Shown here in pieces: positions 32,877-42,064 of a stretch of DNA of 64,000 bases. The position numbers and the translations under genes are program-made. The stretch lies in contig CAADUJ010000013.1 of NCBI GenBank assembly GCA_900752195.1, positions 1 to 64,000 of the forward strand. The letters are read 5' to 3'. The DNA comes from an uncultured Negativicutes bacterium (GTDB lineage: Bacteria; Bacillota; Negativicutes; Veillonellales; Megasphaeraceae). The notes below the pieces were generated by a model that saw only the letters and a program-made list of their open reading frames with translations, ran no database searches and had not been told where the DNA came from. Each line of letters starts with the position of its first letter. The first letter of the stretch is position 1.

Positions 32877-33293
32877 TTAAAAAATCATGATACACGTCCC
32901 TATGGTAATACAGATTGTACCTAGGATCATTTTGAATGAAAATCCTTCCCCTAATACGAGAGCACACAATATCATCGTAAGGACAATACTACATTTATCA
33001 ATCGCCACGACTTGAGAGGCGACACCGCTTTGTAGTGCTTTAAAATAACAGAGCCACGAAGCACCTGTCGCTATGCCCGAAAGGATTAAATAGATCCAAT
33101 TCCGATGTGTCAAATCCCCTATCCCAGATTGCACCCCAACGATATATACCATTGCCCAACTCATGAAGAGAATAACAACAGTGCGGATTGCTGTCGCAAG
33201 TGTCGAATTAATCCCTTCTAATCCTAATTTTGCCAGCACTGTCGTAAGCGCTGCAAATAAAGCAGATGCAAGCGCATATACTAGTGGCATCAT
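32877..33293 (-). CDS. Single-domain EamA/DMT membrane protein
   Basis: 138 residues with four or five helices and one EamA repeat (FKALQSGVASQVVAIDKCSIVLTMILCALVLGE...ILGTICITIG). Half-size members act as homo- or hetero-dimeric small-molecule exporters. It starts 15 bp after the response regulator gene with GAGGTGA, so it is the third gene of the two-component operon and may export the compound that the system senses. Confidence 0.8.
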   Translation of the reverse strand: MMPLVYALASALFAALTTVLAKLGLEGINSTLATAIRTVVILFMSWAMVYIVGVQSGIGDLTHRNWIYLILSGIATGASWLCYFKALQSGVASQVVAIDKCSIVLTMILCALVLGEGFSFKMILGTICITIGTCIMIF

Positions 33294-33308
33294 GGAATTT
33301 CACCTCGA

Positions 33309-33998
33309 TTACTCCTTCATACGATATCCTACACCCCAAACGGTTTCAATATAAATGGGTTTCTGCGGATTTGGCTCTATTTTTTCCCGCAATCGGTTAA
33401 TATGGACCATGACCGTTGCCGTATCCCCTTCTGCATCCATGCCCCATACGTTTTCAAATAGCTTTTCCCTGCTACATACAATACCTCTGTTCCGTGCTAA
33501 AAATACGAGCAAATCGAATTCTCTATGGGTCAAGGAAATTTCCTTCCCCGATTCATATACGCGATGTTTTTCCGTTTCTATACACAGCTCACCGATACGG
33601 ATGCTTTCAAGAGACTCTTTATGGATGCTTGTAAGACGTTCATAGCGTGACAAATGAGCTTTGACCCGGGCTACCAGCTCAGGTGGACTAAAGGGCTTAC
33701 TGATATAATCATCTGCACCCAAACCGAGGCCCCGTATTTTATCGACATCTTCCCGTTTAGCAGAAATCATCAAAATAGGCAAGTTCTTTTCTTTGCGTAC
33801 AGTACGACAAATATCAAAGCCATCCATATGCGGAAGCATTATATCGAGAAGCAGTAAATCATAGTCCTTTGCCAGTGCCTGTTCACATCCTACTTTCCCG
33901 TCCGTCACAATATCAGCTGCAATACCACTTGCCTCTAAAAAATCTCGTTCCAATTCTGCAATGTCCCGATTATCTTCAATGATCAAAATGTTCTTCAT
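33309..33998 (-). CDS. OmpR/PhoB-family response regulator
   Basis: 229 residues from the ATG at 33998 (AAAGGAGG nine bases upstream). The receiver domain has the acidic pair E-D near residues 8-9, the phospho-acceptor Asp in LLLLDIMLPHMDG (about 51-55) and the switch Lys in ISKPFSP. The C-terminal winged helix ends with VWGVGYRMK. It is paired with the kinase gene that overlaps it by 23 bp. Matching direct repeats in the two divergent promoters nearby are its likely targets. Confidence 0.93.
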   Translation of the reverse strand: MKNILIIEDNRDIAELERDFLEASGIAADIVTDGKVGCEQALAKDYDLLLLDIMLPHMDGFDICRTVRKEKNLPILMISAKREDVDKIRGLGLGADDYISKPFSPPELVARVKAHLSRYERLTSIHKESLESIRIGELCIETEKHRVYESGKEISLTHREFDLLVFLARNRGIVCSREKLFENVWGMDAEGDTATVMVHINRLREKIEPNPQKPIYIETVWGVGYRMKE

Positions 33999-35490
33999 CG
34001 TGCACAACCTCCTTTGCTAAAGGTAACGTAATACACAAGGTCAATCCATGTCCTGCCGATGGTACTGCTTTAATCGAGCCGTCCATGGCTTCAATGATCT
34101 GTTTGGTTACCGCCAGGCCCAGTCCATTCCCTTTTTGTATGTCTGTACGAGCTTTATCAGTGCGATAGAAACTGTCGAATAGACGTGACAGTGCTTCATC
34201 AGGAACACCAGGACCGTCGTCGGCAAAAGTTAAGATAACGTCATGTGCGGTAGCAACAATAGAGATATCTACACGGATGCGATCTGCCACTTTATAGCGA
34301 ATACTGTTTTCAATGATATTTTCCACGACACGTCCAAACTGTACCCTGTCAATCCATACGATACTATCTGCATGATCACGGGGACGCTCTTTATAAAATA
34401 AATCAAGCCCCCGTTCACTCAATACCGGTTGCTGTTCTATCGTAAAATCTTCAAAATAACGCGCCATATCTACTTGTTCCCAGCGAAAAGGAACCCGGCC
34501 CAATTCAAGTCGGGAAAAGAGGAACAGGCTATCGACAAGATGTTCTAACGTACAAGCATTTCGATAAATCTGCTTCATATAATACTCTTTTTTATCTGTT
34601 CCAATCGCAATCCCCTCCAATATGGCACTCGCATATCCTTTGATGAGCGTCAGCGGTGTCGATAAATCGTGAGAAATACCAGCGATTAATTCTTTCCTGC
34701 TCTGTTCATACCGATTTCGTTCATCGCGATTTTTCTTTAACTCTTGCCGCATGGCATTAAAATCGGCACAAGCCTCTCCCAACTCGTCACTACGGTCTAC
34801 TACAAGCGGATAATCCAGACTGCCACAACGAATCGCAGCCGCAGCCGTCCGCAACGCGCCTAGAGGCTCCAGGATTTGCCGCGATAATAACCGGGACAAC
34901 CAAAGGCCGGTCAGGACGATCGTACCGATTGCAATACCTGCAATCAGCAGCAAAAGAGCAAGGAGAATATTTTTTGCCGTCCCCTCTTGTATGCCGCCAC
35001 GATTTAAAAAGGGGACATTTCCTGTAGCGACGACATAGGCCGGGCTATGATGACCTTGATAAACAAAATAAAATCCCCGTTCATCCCATATCATGGCCGA
35101 ACGTTGACCTCCCGTATACGCACGGACCTCTTTTTGCATATCCATCGCATCAGCCCCTTCTGTAACGTACACCGGTTCATCTTTATAAAACAAAGCCGTG
35201 TAAATACCTTGGCTTTCCAGTATATGACAGTCTTCAATAATATTCTTAAACTTTGGTTTATTCAGTTTATCAACTTTCACGCGGAGCGAGCTGACTGTAT
35301 ATTGAATCGACATGGCCGGGCCTTTTTCAGGCCACCAGGTAATCCATGCATTGTCCTGGCTTGCAGTAAACCGCAATCCTGCTATGAGGATTGTCGTGAC
35401 ACAAGCCAGGATGAGTACAGGTACGAAGACCATAATGAAATTAGCGGCCAACAGCCGTTTTCGCAGCGAAATATCACGGATATGCATCAT
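33976..35490 (-). CDS. Membrane sensor histidine kinase
   Basis: 504 residues from the ATG at 35490 (GAGAGGTG upstream). The order is: transmembrane helix 1 (about 15-37), an extracytoplasmic sensor of about 140 residues, helix 2 (about 175-200), a HAMP linker, the dimerisation domain with GISHDLSTPLTLIKGY (phospho-His) and the HATPase with NIIENSIRY, DDGPGVPDE and GNGLGLAV. It phosphorylates the response regulator encoded downstream. The ligand is unknown. Its promoter region lies back to back with that of the PepSY protein gene. Confidence 0.93.
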   Translation of the reverse strand: MMHIRDISLRKRLLAANFIMVFVPVLILACVTTILIAGLRFTASQDNAWITWWPEKGPAMSIQYTVSSLRVKVDKLNKPKFKNIIEDCHILESQGIYTALFYKDEPVYVTEGADAMDMQKEVRAYTGGQRSAMIWDERGFYFVYQGHHSPAYVVATGNVPFLNRGGIQEGTAKNILLALLLLIAGIAIGTIVLTGLWLSRLLSRQILEPLGALRTAAAAIRCGSLDYPLVVDRSDELGEACADFNAMRQELKKNRDERNRYEQSRKELIAGISHDLSTPLTLIKGYASAILEGIAIGTDKKEYYMKQIYRNACTLEHLVDSLFLFSRLELGRVPFRWEQVDMARYFEDFTIEQQPVLSERGLDLFYKERPRDHADSIVWIDRVQFGRVVENIIENSIRYKVADRIRVDISIVATAHDVILTFADDGPGVPDEALSRLFDSFYRTDKARTDIQKGNGLGLAVTKQIIEAMDGSIKAVPSAGHGLTLCITLPLAKEVVHDEEHFDH

Positions 35491-35533
35491 AAAAGACACC
35501 TCTCTTGCTGGATTCATTTCTATAATTTCCTTT

Positions 35534-35564
35534 AGTATAATATGAAAATCTTAATAATATCTAA
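35534..35564 (-). promoter_or_regulatory. Promoter of the kinase operon with response-regulator direct repeat
   Basis: On the minus strand TTAGATAT and TAAGATTT half-sites 11 bp apart (35564-35544) precede TATACT (35539-35534). Spacing from the second half-site to the -10 is identical to that of the divergent promoter at 35630-35660, and the repeats occupy the -35 position. Confidence 0.65.
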
Positions 35565-35629
35565 ACAGTATCAAACGAAATCGTAAAGGGATCCGGAAGA
35601 AAAAATTTTTTAAAGCTGTATGCTCGGCG

Positions 35630-35660
35630 TTAGATTTTATTTAGATTTACTTTGTATACT
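35630..35660 (+). promoter_or_regulatory. Promoter of the PepSY gene with response-regulator direct repeat
   Basis: TTAGATTT occurs at 35630 and again at 35641 (11-bp period, one helical turn), then TATACT at 35655-35660. There is no good -35 box; the repeats cover that place, as at PhoB/OmpR-activated promoters. Confidence 0.68.
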
Positions 35661-35696
35661 GCAACTATCATCAAAAGAGAAAGAAAGGTGTTCCAT

Positions 35697-36308
35697 ATGA
35701 AAGAAGCAAACAAAGAAAAACTAACATCCCTGTATTCACGTATTTGTACGAAACGCAATGCAAAAAAAGCATTAGCCATTCTCATCATTTGCGCCATTGC
35801 CGGAGGCAGCTTCAGCTGGTATCACCACCAGCAAAAAATAGCTCATCGTGCAGCGGTTCAGGCTGAACAGATGAAAATCGTTCACTATCAGGCTAGTCAA
35901 CAAGGTATCGCGCTATTATCAGAAGAAGAAATCAAATCGATTGTAGCCGACTCCATTGGCAAAGAGGCTTCCTCTCTGACGTTCCGTACGCTCACCCTGA
36001 AAGTAGACGACGAAGACTCGCACGAAAAAGATGAAAAAAAATATGACAAGAAAAGACATCATGAAAAAGAAGACCTGACTTCCAAGAAGAACGGTTCCAT
36101 GACACCACAAAACCAGGGGATAGCGATGGTGCCGGCACAAGGAGATACGACAGCCCAGGCACCCAATACGGTTCCGGCACAGCAAAACACGTCTGACCAA
36201 CGCCAATTCCATCCGATTTATAAAGTAGAATGCACAGATGGTTCTATCCGGTATAAAGCCCGCATTGATGCCGTTACCGGTACTATTTTATCACTTAGGG
36301 CCCACTAA
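35697..36308 (+). CDS. Membrane-anchored PepSY-domain protein
   Basis: 203 residues from the ATG at 35697 (AAAGGTG upstream). A short basic cytoplasmic tail is followed by a transmembrane helix (about 25-45), then an extracytoplasmic part in which a PepSY repeat is split: EEIKSIVADSIGKEASSLTFRTL (about 78-100) and YKVECTDGSIRYKARIDAVTGTIL at the C-terminus. They are separated by a charged Lys/His/Glu-rich and then Gln/Pro-rich insert. PepSY proteins often inhibit proteases or sense envelope conditions. It is divergent from the two-component system and very likely its target. The His/Asp/Glu-rich stretch could bind metal. Confidence 0.8.
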   Translation: MKEANKEKLTSLYSRICTKRNAKKALAILIICAIAGGSFSWYHHQQKIAHRAAVQAEQMKIVHYQASQQGIALLSEEEIKSIVADSIGKEASSLTFRTLTLKVDDEDSHEKDEKKYDKKRHHEKEDLTSKKNGSMTPQNQGIAMVPAQGDTTAQAPNTVPAQQNTSDQRQFHPIYKVECTDGSIRYKARIDAVTGTILSLRAH

Positions 36309-36368
36309 CGGCACAGGTACCTGCCTTTCCGGCAAAACATAATAAACGGGAACTATCTGCCCATATGA

Positions 36369-36417
36369 AAAAGAGGAATGTACCATGACGAAAACAGTCA
36401 TGATACATTCCTCTTTT
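36369..36417. terminator. Bidirectional intrinsic terminator
   Basis: AAAAGAGGAATGTA (36369-36382) pairs with TACATTCCTCTTTT (36404-36417), with an inner CATGAC/GTCATG stem. It separates two convergent genes. Confidence 0.85.
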
Positions 36418-36440
36418 GTTATACAAGGGGAGTACTTATT

Positions 36441-38090
36441 TTAGTAATTTGTATACGCCTTATAATATCCCCCGTCTATGGTAGAAACGGCTGGTTTACC
36501 CAGTATTTCAAGACACTGGCTGCGAAATTTTGGTTCTGTAACGACGATGACATGGCGTGAACTATTCCATATTTTCCGTAGATCATCGCTCCCATAGTAC
36601 AAATCGCTTCGGTTCGTTTTGTAGATGCCGTATTCTAGTTCTCCCATAAAATTTGCTGCTGCTACCGGTTGATTCAAATAATAGACTAAACCTGGCATAA
36701 ACCGACCATACATGATGATCGTCGCATCTTCTTCATGACGCGCCTTAATATCCTGACTAACGTAATACGCGCTCTGATGATCATGAATCTGCCCTTGAAT
36801 CTGATGAGCCCCTATGCCAAAGCCATAGGCCATGACAGAAAGAACGAGAAAGACCGTCACGAAATTTCGTTTCTTCCACCAAATTACCATGGCAACTATA
36901 GTGCCTATGAACAAGGATACCGACATGACGGCACCGTTTTCTATAAACCGTTGAACTGTCAGATAATTCGTCTTACTGATGTACACGAGGCCTGCTACCA
37001 TGAAAAGAAGACATAAGGTATTGTTGACTGCAAAGGAATGGCAAAGCCAGGTCCCTTCCCGTCGGCAGCGTTCAAGAGAGGCTGCCAGAAGAATTGATAA
37101 GGGAACCCAACATGGCATGATATAAGTCGGTAATTTTGAATCGGAAATGCTGTAGAATACGTAAATCAAGCCGGCCCAAAGAGACAGCAGGAGTATATCC
37201 TGTCGATTTCGTTTCGACAAGGTATGGCGGAAAATCCCCCGTTTGGAGAAAAAAGTGAGCAGAAAGCCCGTCCATGGCATGAGTCCCCCTAAGAGGACGG
37301 GAACAAAGTAATACCAGGGATGGAACCGTTCGTGCATCTGTGTCGCAAAGCGCAGAAAATGCTCGCGAATAAAAAAGAAATAGAAAAAATCCGGATTCCG
37401 CTGACATACGAGATAATACCACGGCACGGCGATGATTAAACATAACAAGATACCTGGAAGATACCATAATTTCCCATAGTATCGCCATTTTTTTGTCAAT
37501 GCGACATACCAAAAGAGGATGCCAAAAGGAAAGACGACTGCAATGAGCCCCTTCGTGAGCATTCCCAAGCCCATAGATGCATAAAATATGAGAAGATACC
37601 GCTTGTTACCACTTCGTTCCATAAGGCAAAATGAAACGATACAGGCATTGACGAAAAAGGTCAACGCCATATCGAGGACACCGATTGATGCGACGATGAG
37701 GTTCAGCGCTGACGTGGCCGTGACGATGGCTGCTAGAAGAGCTGTCCGTCTGTTATACATAGCTTTTCCCAATATATAGGAAAGGACGACATTGCCAAAC
37801 CCGGTCAGCGCCGGAAGGACACGGCCGGCAAATTCGTGAATGCCGAAGAGGTTCATGACCACAGCTGTCACCCAGTATTGAAAAATAGGTTTTTCAAAAT
37901 AGGGCATGTATTCAAATGTCGGCGTCACGTAGTCGCCGGACAAAACCATTTCTACAGGAATGCGGTGATACCTGCCTTCATCCATATCGATGAGATGGTA
38001 TGATCCGATATGGGCAATATATAGAATAGCAATGGCGACAAAGAATACCGTCAATACGAGACAGCGGTGGGTACGAAAATAAGAAACCAT
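36441..38090 (-). CDS. ArnT-like (GT83) lipid-linked glycosyltransferase
   Basis: 549 residues from the ATG at 38090 (AGGAGG six bases upstream). Ten or more helices. The first periplasmic loop has the acidic DMDEGRYHRIP motif expected of GT-C enzymes, followed by FEYMPYFEKPIFQYW typical of the ArnT/PMT_2 group. ArnT moves aminoarabinose from undecaprenyl phosphate to lipid A; other members glycosylate lipids or proteins. Negativicutes have an outer membrane with LPS, so lipid A modification is possible, but no arnBCAD-like genes are near. Single-gene unit. Confidence 0.85.
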   Translation of the reverse strand: MVSYFRTHRCLVLTVFFVAIAILYIAHIGSYHLIDMDEGRYHRIPVEMVLSGDYVTPTFEYMPYFEKPIFQYWVTAVVMNLFGIHEFAGRVLPALTGFGNVVLSYILGKAMYNRRTALLAAIVTATSALNLIVASIGVLDMALTFFVNACIVSFCLMERSGNKRYLLIFYASMGLGMLTKGLIAVVFPFGILFWYVALTKKWRYYGKLWYLPGILLCLIIAVPWYYLVCQRNPDFFYFFFIREHFLRFATQMHERFHPWYYFVPVLLGGLMPWTGFLLTFFSKRGIFRHTLSKRNRQDILLLSLWAGLIYVFYSISDSKLPTYIMPCWVPLSILLAASLERCRREGTWLCHSFAVNNTLCLLFMVAGLVYISKTNYLTVQRFIENGAVMSVSLFIGTIVAMVIWWKKRNFVTVFLVLSVMAYGFGIGAHQIQGQIHDHQSAYYVSQDIKARHEEDATIIMYGRFMPGLVYYLNQPVAAANFMGELEYGIYKTNRSDLYYGSDDLRKIWNSSRHVIVVTEPKFRSQCLEILGKPAVSTIDGGYYKAYTNY

Positions 38091-38218
38091 GGAATTCCTC
38101 CTATGCATATTAATTCCCCCTAGTATACGGGAAAAAGTTTAACAAATAATAAATAAATCTTCAATTCATGATATAATACATCATAGTATACAACATCTAT
38201 CGAAAAGGAGGACACTCC

Positions 38219-39241
38219 ATGTCCATTCAGGTGCCAAAAATTACTATTTTAGAGAAGGGACCGACACCGCTTCAATATATGTCGGGATTATCTCAGGAGT
38301 ACTTACGCGAATTCTATATCAAGCGCGACGATTTAACGCCCCTTGGCGGCGGTGGTAGCAGTCTGCGGAAATTGGAATATCTCATCTTCGATGCCCAGTC
38401 TCACGAAGCTTCTACGATCGTTACAGCAGGGCCACTGCAATCTGATCATTGCCGTCTCACTGCAGCGCTGTGTGCTAAATTCGGTTTGCAGTGTATCATC
38501 GTCGCCATCGAAGACGACCCGGAAGAAGCAACAGGAAACGTTCTTTTAGATGCCATCTTTGGCGCTCAAGTCATCATCAAGAAAAACGATGGCCGTCCTG
38601 AAGACGACCAGATACAGGATGCCGTCTCACAGGTCATGATCAAGACGAGGGATAAAGGAGAAATCGTGTATTATATTCCCAAGGGCGGCAGCAATCTTCT
38701 CGGCATGTTAGGCTATTACGATTGTGCCGTAGAACTCGATGAACAGGCAAAAACACAGCATCTTACCCGTGGAACTGTATACGTTCCCGTCGATACATTC
38801 AGTACATATCTGGGACTGTACTGCGGCTTGAAAGATATAAACTCTCCCCTAAACCTAGTTGGCATTGCTGTCCGCCCCTTTGGAAAAGAACAATGGCATG
38901 AGCTCCACGAATACTTTGCTCTGGCGAAAAAAGAATATCATTTCGACTTCGACGACTCAGATATGCATATCGAAACGGAATATGTCCGCAAAGGATACGA
39001 TATTCCTGATTCTCGCGTCCGTCAGGCCCTGTACATGATGGCCCGCCGGGAAGGAATTCTCCTGGATCCCTGTGTGTCAGGGAAAGTCTTTGCAGCCTTG
39101 CTCGATATGATCAAGGACCATAAGATAAAAATTGGCCGCCCCATCTTATTCGTCCATACTGGCGGCATGCCCCAGCTCTTCGTGACAAAGCACCGCCATA
39201 AAATCGCAAAGGATGTCCAAGGCTCTATTACCATAAGATAA
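38219..39241 (+). CDS. D-cysteine desulfhydrase/ACC deaminase-like protein lacking the PLP lysine
   Basis: 340 residues, tryptophan-synthase-beta-like fold II. Family features are strong: GPTPLQYM..LS, YIKRDDLTPLGGGG, RKLEYLIFDA, YIPKGGSN and TGGMPQLF. But the motif that should read GGNK-x-RKLE is GGSSLRKLE, with Ser48 at the Schiff-base lysine position, and the Asn of the QSN/QTN substrate loop is Asp (LQSDHCRL). Without the lysine, ordinary D-cysteine or ACC chemistry should fail. Either the protein has a non-catalytic or altered role, or a nearby lysine substitutes. Well-formed start (AAGGAGG), own terminator, no sign of decay. Confidence 0.8.
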   Translation: MSIQVPKITILEKGPTPLQYMSGLSQEYLREFYIKRDDLTPLGGGGSSLRKLEYLIFDAQSHEASTIVTAGPLQSDHCRLTAALCAKFGLQCIIVAIEDDPEEATGNVLLDAIFGAQVIIKKNDGRPEDDQIQDAVSQVMIKTRDKGEIVYYIPKGGSNLLGMLGYYDCAVELDEQAKTQHLTRGTVYVPVDTFSTYLGLYCGLKDINSPLNLVGIAVRPFGKEQWHELHEYFALAKKEYHFDFDDSDMHIETEYVRKGYDIPDSRVRQALYMMARREGILLDPCVSGKVFAALLDMIKDHKIKIGRPILFVHTGGMPQLFVTKHRHKIAKDVQGSITIR

Positions 39242-39252
39242 GCTAAACTAAG

Positions 39253-39304
39253 ACGCTCCAGCAGATACGCTCTCATAGAGAACATACTGCAGGAGCGCCT
39301 TTTG
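39253..39304 (+). terminator. Intrinsic terminator after the ACC deaminase-like gene
   Basis: CGCTCC (39254-39259) pairs with GGAGCG (39292-39297) with further inner pairing; CCTTTT follows. Confidence 0.65.
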
Positions 39305-39315
39305 CATCTGTAGTC

Positions 39316-40929
39316 TTACCAGGCGGCAACGGTACCGTCGGCACGAGGCTCTGTGGCACCCATGAGGACACCGTCAGCACGACGCCAGATGATCTGGCCT
39401 CTTCCATAGGGTATGGGATCGGCTATAATCTGTACGTCATGGCCTTTTTTCCGTAATCCTTCGACAATATCCGCTGGGACACCAGGCTCTACCTCAATCG
39501 TATTTCCGCCAACCCATTGCCACCGCGGAGCATCGAGAGCCGCCTGTGGATTGAGATGAAAGTCCAAGGTATTCATGACAACCTGGAACTGTCCCTGAGG
39601 TTGCATGAAGGCGCCCATGACACCGAAAGGACCGACAGCCTTACCATCTTTTGTCATAAACCCGGGTATAATGGTGTGGTATGATTTCTTACGAGGTCCT
39701 ACGGCATTATCGCTTCCTTCATCCATGGAAAAATTGTGGCCCCTGTCGCTCAAGGCAATATTCCATCCCGGGATGACGATTCCTGACCCAAAACCAGTAT
39801 AGTTACTCTGGATGAAAGATACCATATTGCCATGTCCATCAGCACTACAAAGATAGACAGTGCCACCGCAGTCGGGATTAATGGGTTCTGGCACGATGGC
39901 CTGTGCGCCGATGCGAGCCCGTCGTTTGGCCGCATAGTCTGAAGATAGGAAGTATGAAACAGGCGTCTTCATAAAACGTGGATCGGCAATATATTTTTTA
40001 CCGTCTACAAAAGCCAGTTTCATGGACTCGATCTGACGGTGGAATGTCTCAAGATTGTCCCGTACAGGAAAGTCGAAAGAACTGGCAATATTAAGAGCCA
40101 TCAAGACGACGAGACCATGGCCATTGGGCGGCATTTCCCAAATGTCGTACCCTCTGTACTTCGTGTGTATCGGTTCGACCCATTCCGGTCGGTACGCTGC
40201 TAAATCATCCCGCCGTATGAGTCCTCCGGTCTTCCGGGACCAAGTATCGATGGCATCGGCCATGCTGCCTTCATAAAGGTCACGGCAATCGCTCTGTGCC
40301 AGTTGTCTCAGCGCCTTGGCAAGATCAGGAAGGCGTAGGATTTCTCCTGCTACAGGAGCTCTTCCTTCTGGATAAAATGCCTTGAAAAGACCGGAAAAAG
40401 CCTCGTCATTTCGATAAGGTGTAAAGGATTCTTCCCCTTCCTTTAGCATAGCCGCCAGATTGGGCATGACGGCAAAGCCTTCGGCTGCATAGGAAATGGC
40501 CGGTTCAAAGAGGTCCCGGAAAGGCAGTGTCCCGAAGCGGCGATGGAGCTCCTTCCACGCGGCAGGCGCACCGGGCACCATGACGGGCAGCCAACCGCGC
40601 AGAGGCATCGTATCATGGCCACGGCGCAGGATTTCTTGCCGTGTCAACAGCGCCGGAGACCATCCGCTGCCATTCAGGCCGTAGAGTTTCCCCTCATAGA
40701 ATACCTGAACAAAGCAATCGCTCCCAAGACCATTGCTCGTCGGCTCCAGAACCGTCAGGGCCATAGCAGTGGCCAACGCCGCATCAATGGCATTGCCGCC
40801 CTTTTTCAGCATGGATAGCCCCGCCTGGGCTGCTAAGGTCTGAGACGTACAGACCATCCCTTTGCGGGCAAAAATGACTTCTCTTCGTGACGGGTATGGA
40901 TATTGCTGTACATCAAAATCAGGAATCAT
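39316..40929 (-). CDS. Gamma-glutamyltransferase family protein, cytoplasmic type
   Basis: 537 residues from the ATG at 40929 (GGAGGTG upstream). Ntn-hydrolase proenzyme: self-cleavage is expected before the Thr of CGGTVYLC (about T357), which becomes the nucleophile of the small subunit; NSMDEG-like and GGFMQPQG-type segments follow (here NFSMDEGSDNA and GAFMQPQGQFQ). There is no signal peptide, unlike periplasmic GGT, so it resembles the YwrD-like group that may act on glutathione-type or other gamma-glutamyl amides in the cytoplasm. Convergent with the upstream PLP-fold gene, single unit. Confidence 0.88.
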   Translation of the reverse strand: MIPDFDVQQYPYPSRREVIFARKGMVCTSQTLAAQAGLSMLKKGGNAIDAALATAMALTVLEPTSNGLGSDCFVQVFYEGKLYGLNGSGWSPALLTRQEILRRGHDTMPLRGWLPVMVPGAPAAWKELHRRFGTLPFRDLFEPAISYAAEGFAVMPNLAAMLKEGEESFTPYRNDEAFSGLFKAFYPEGRAPVAGEILRLPDLAKALRQLAQSDCRDLYEGSMADAIDTWSRKTGGLIRRDDLAAYRPEWVEPIHTKYRGYDIWEMPPNGHGLVVLMALNIASSFDFPVRDNLETFHRQIESMKLAFVDGKKYIADPRFMKTPVSYFLSSDYAAKRRARIGAQAIVPEPINPDCGGTVYLCSADGHGNMVSFIQSNYTGFGSGIVIPGWNIALSDRGHNFSMDEGSDNAVGPRKKSYHTIIPGFMTKDGKAVGPFGVMGAFMQPQGQFQVVMNTLDFHLNPQAALDAPRWQWVGGNTIEVEPGVPADIVEGLRKKGHDVQIIADPIPYGRGQIIWRRADGVLMGATEPRADGTVAAW

Positions 40930-41060
40930 ATGAATACACCTCCTACATACATGTACATCATACCACAGGTACACGTAATGCACGACCCCCTCTTGCTCTC
41001 TCAGGCTCTTTATGGCTATAATATATAGGATATATAAATGTGCCGTAAGGAGGAATTGTA

Positions 41061-42020
41061 ATGAGTCGTTGTGCCCTAATCGTCAACCCTACAGCAGGCC
41101 GCGAACGGGCTAAATATTATAAAGAACCCCTGAAACATCAGCTTGAAACGATGTTTAATGACGTTGTCTTACGCATTACCACCGGCCCTGGCGATGCAAC
41201 CAATTGGGCTCGTGAAGCCTCCCATGAAGGATATGATGCCGTATTCTGTATGGGTGGCGACGGTACACTCAACGAAACGGTCAACGGTCTGGCCCAGGCG
41301 AAACGCCGTGATATAAACTTTGGTTTCATCCCATTAGGGACAGTTAACGACCTCGGCCGGGCCTTGCATATGCCGATGCATCCGGAAGAAGCCATTTCCG
41401 GCTTGTCAAAAGCGCGGATGCAACATGTTGACATTGGCCGCATCAATGACAAATACTTCGTAAATACCATTGCCACAGGTTTCATGCCAGAAGCCGTAAG
41501 CACCGTTTCTATCGAACAAAAGACGCGTCTTGGTCCTCTGGCCTATTTCCTGACAGGTATCAAAGCCCTTCAGACCCATCAGACATATTTGTTTAAAATA
41601 GAAACAGATAGGGAAACCTCCATCCACCGTTCCCCTCTCATCGTCGTCATGCTTACCAATTCTGTAGGCAGCTTCCGCAACCTTGCCCCTAAGGCACGCG
41701 TTGACGATGGCAAACTATGGGTTGCTGTCTTCAAGGATTTTAACTATATCGATATGGTCCGGGCCATTCCTGAAATCATGGCTGGGCTGCCACTGAGCTC
41801 AGAATACATGAGTTTAAAGACGACGAGATTCCTAAAGCTATCCCTTATAGAAGGGCATTTAACAACGAATATGGACGGCGACAAAGGTCCTGACTTTCCT
41901 CTTGATATGGAAGTCATCCCATCATTTTTGAACGTCTATGTACCACCGTCCCATCATTCTCCCTTACGGCCACTGACAAAGCTCATACACCGCGGCATGG
42001 AATCGACACAGCATACATAA
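41061..42020 (+). CDS. Diacylglycerol kinase-family lipid kinase
   Basis: 319 residues. DAGK catalytic domain with IVNPTAGR (8-15), the nucleotide loop CMGGDGTLNETVNGL (about 65-79) and PLGTVNDLGRAL. It phosphorylates diacylglycerol or a related lipid (DgkB/YegS/BmrU group) in phospholipid recycling at the membrane face. The C-terminal beta domain includes NMDGDKGP. Start supported by AAGGAGG. Single gene, ended by a shared terminator. Confidence 0.9.
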   Translation: MSRCALIVNPTAGRERAKYYKEPLKHQLETMFNDVVLRITTGPGDATNWAREASHEGYDAVFCMGGDGTLNETVNGLAQAKRRDINFGFIPLGTVNDLGRALHMPMHPEEAISGLSKARMQHVDIGRINDKYFVNTIATGFMPEAVSTVSIEQKTRLGPLAYFLTGIKALQTHQTYLFKIETDRETSIHRSPLIVVMLTNSVGSFRNLAPKARVDDGKLWVAVFKDFNYIDMVRAIPEIMAGLPLSSEYMSLKTTRFLKLSLIEGHLTTNMDGDKGPDFPLDMEVIPSFLNVYVPPSHHSPLRPLTKLIHRGMESTQHT

Positions 42021-42054
42021 AAAAACCTGTAGAACAACGGTTCTACAGGTTTTT
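42021..42054. terminator. Bidirectional intrinsic terminator
   Basis: AAAAACCTGTAGAA (42021-42034) pairs perfectly with TTCTACAGGTTTTT (42041-42054), between the lipid kinase gene and rpsR. Confidence 0.88.
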
Positions 42055-42064
42055 CTATATGTAA

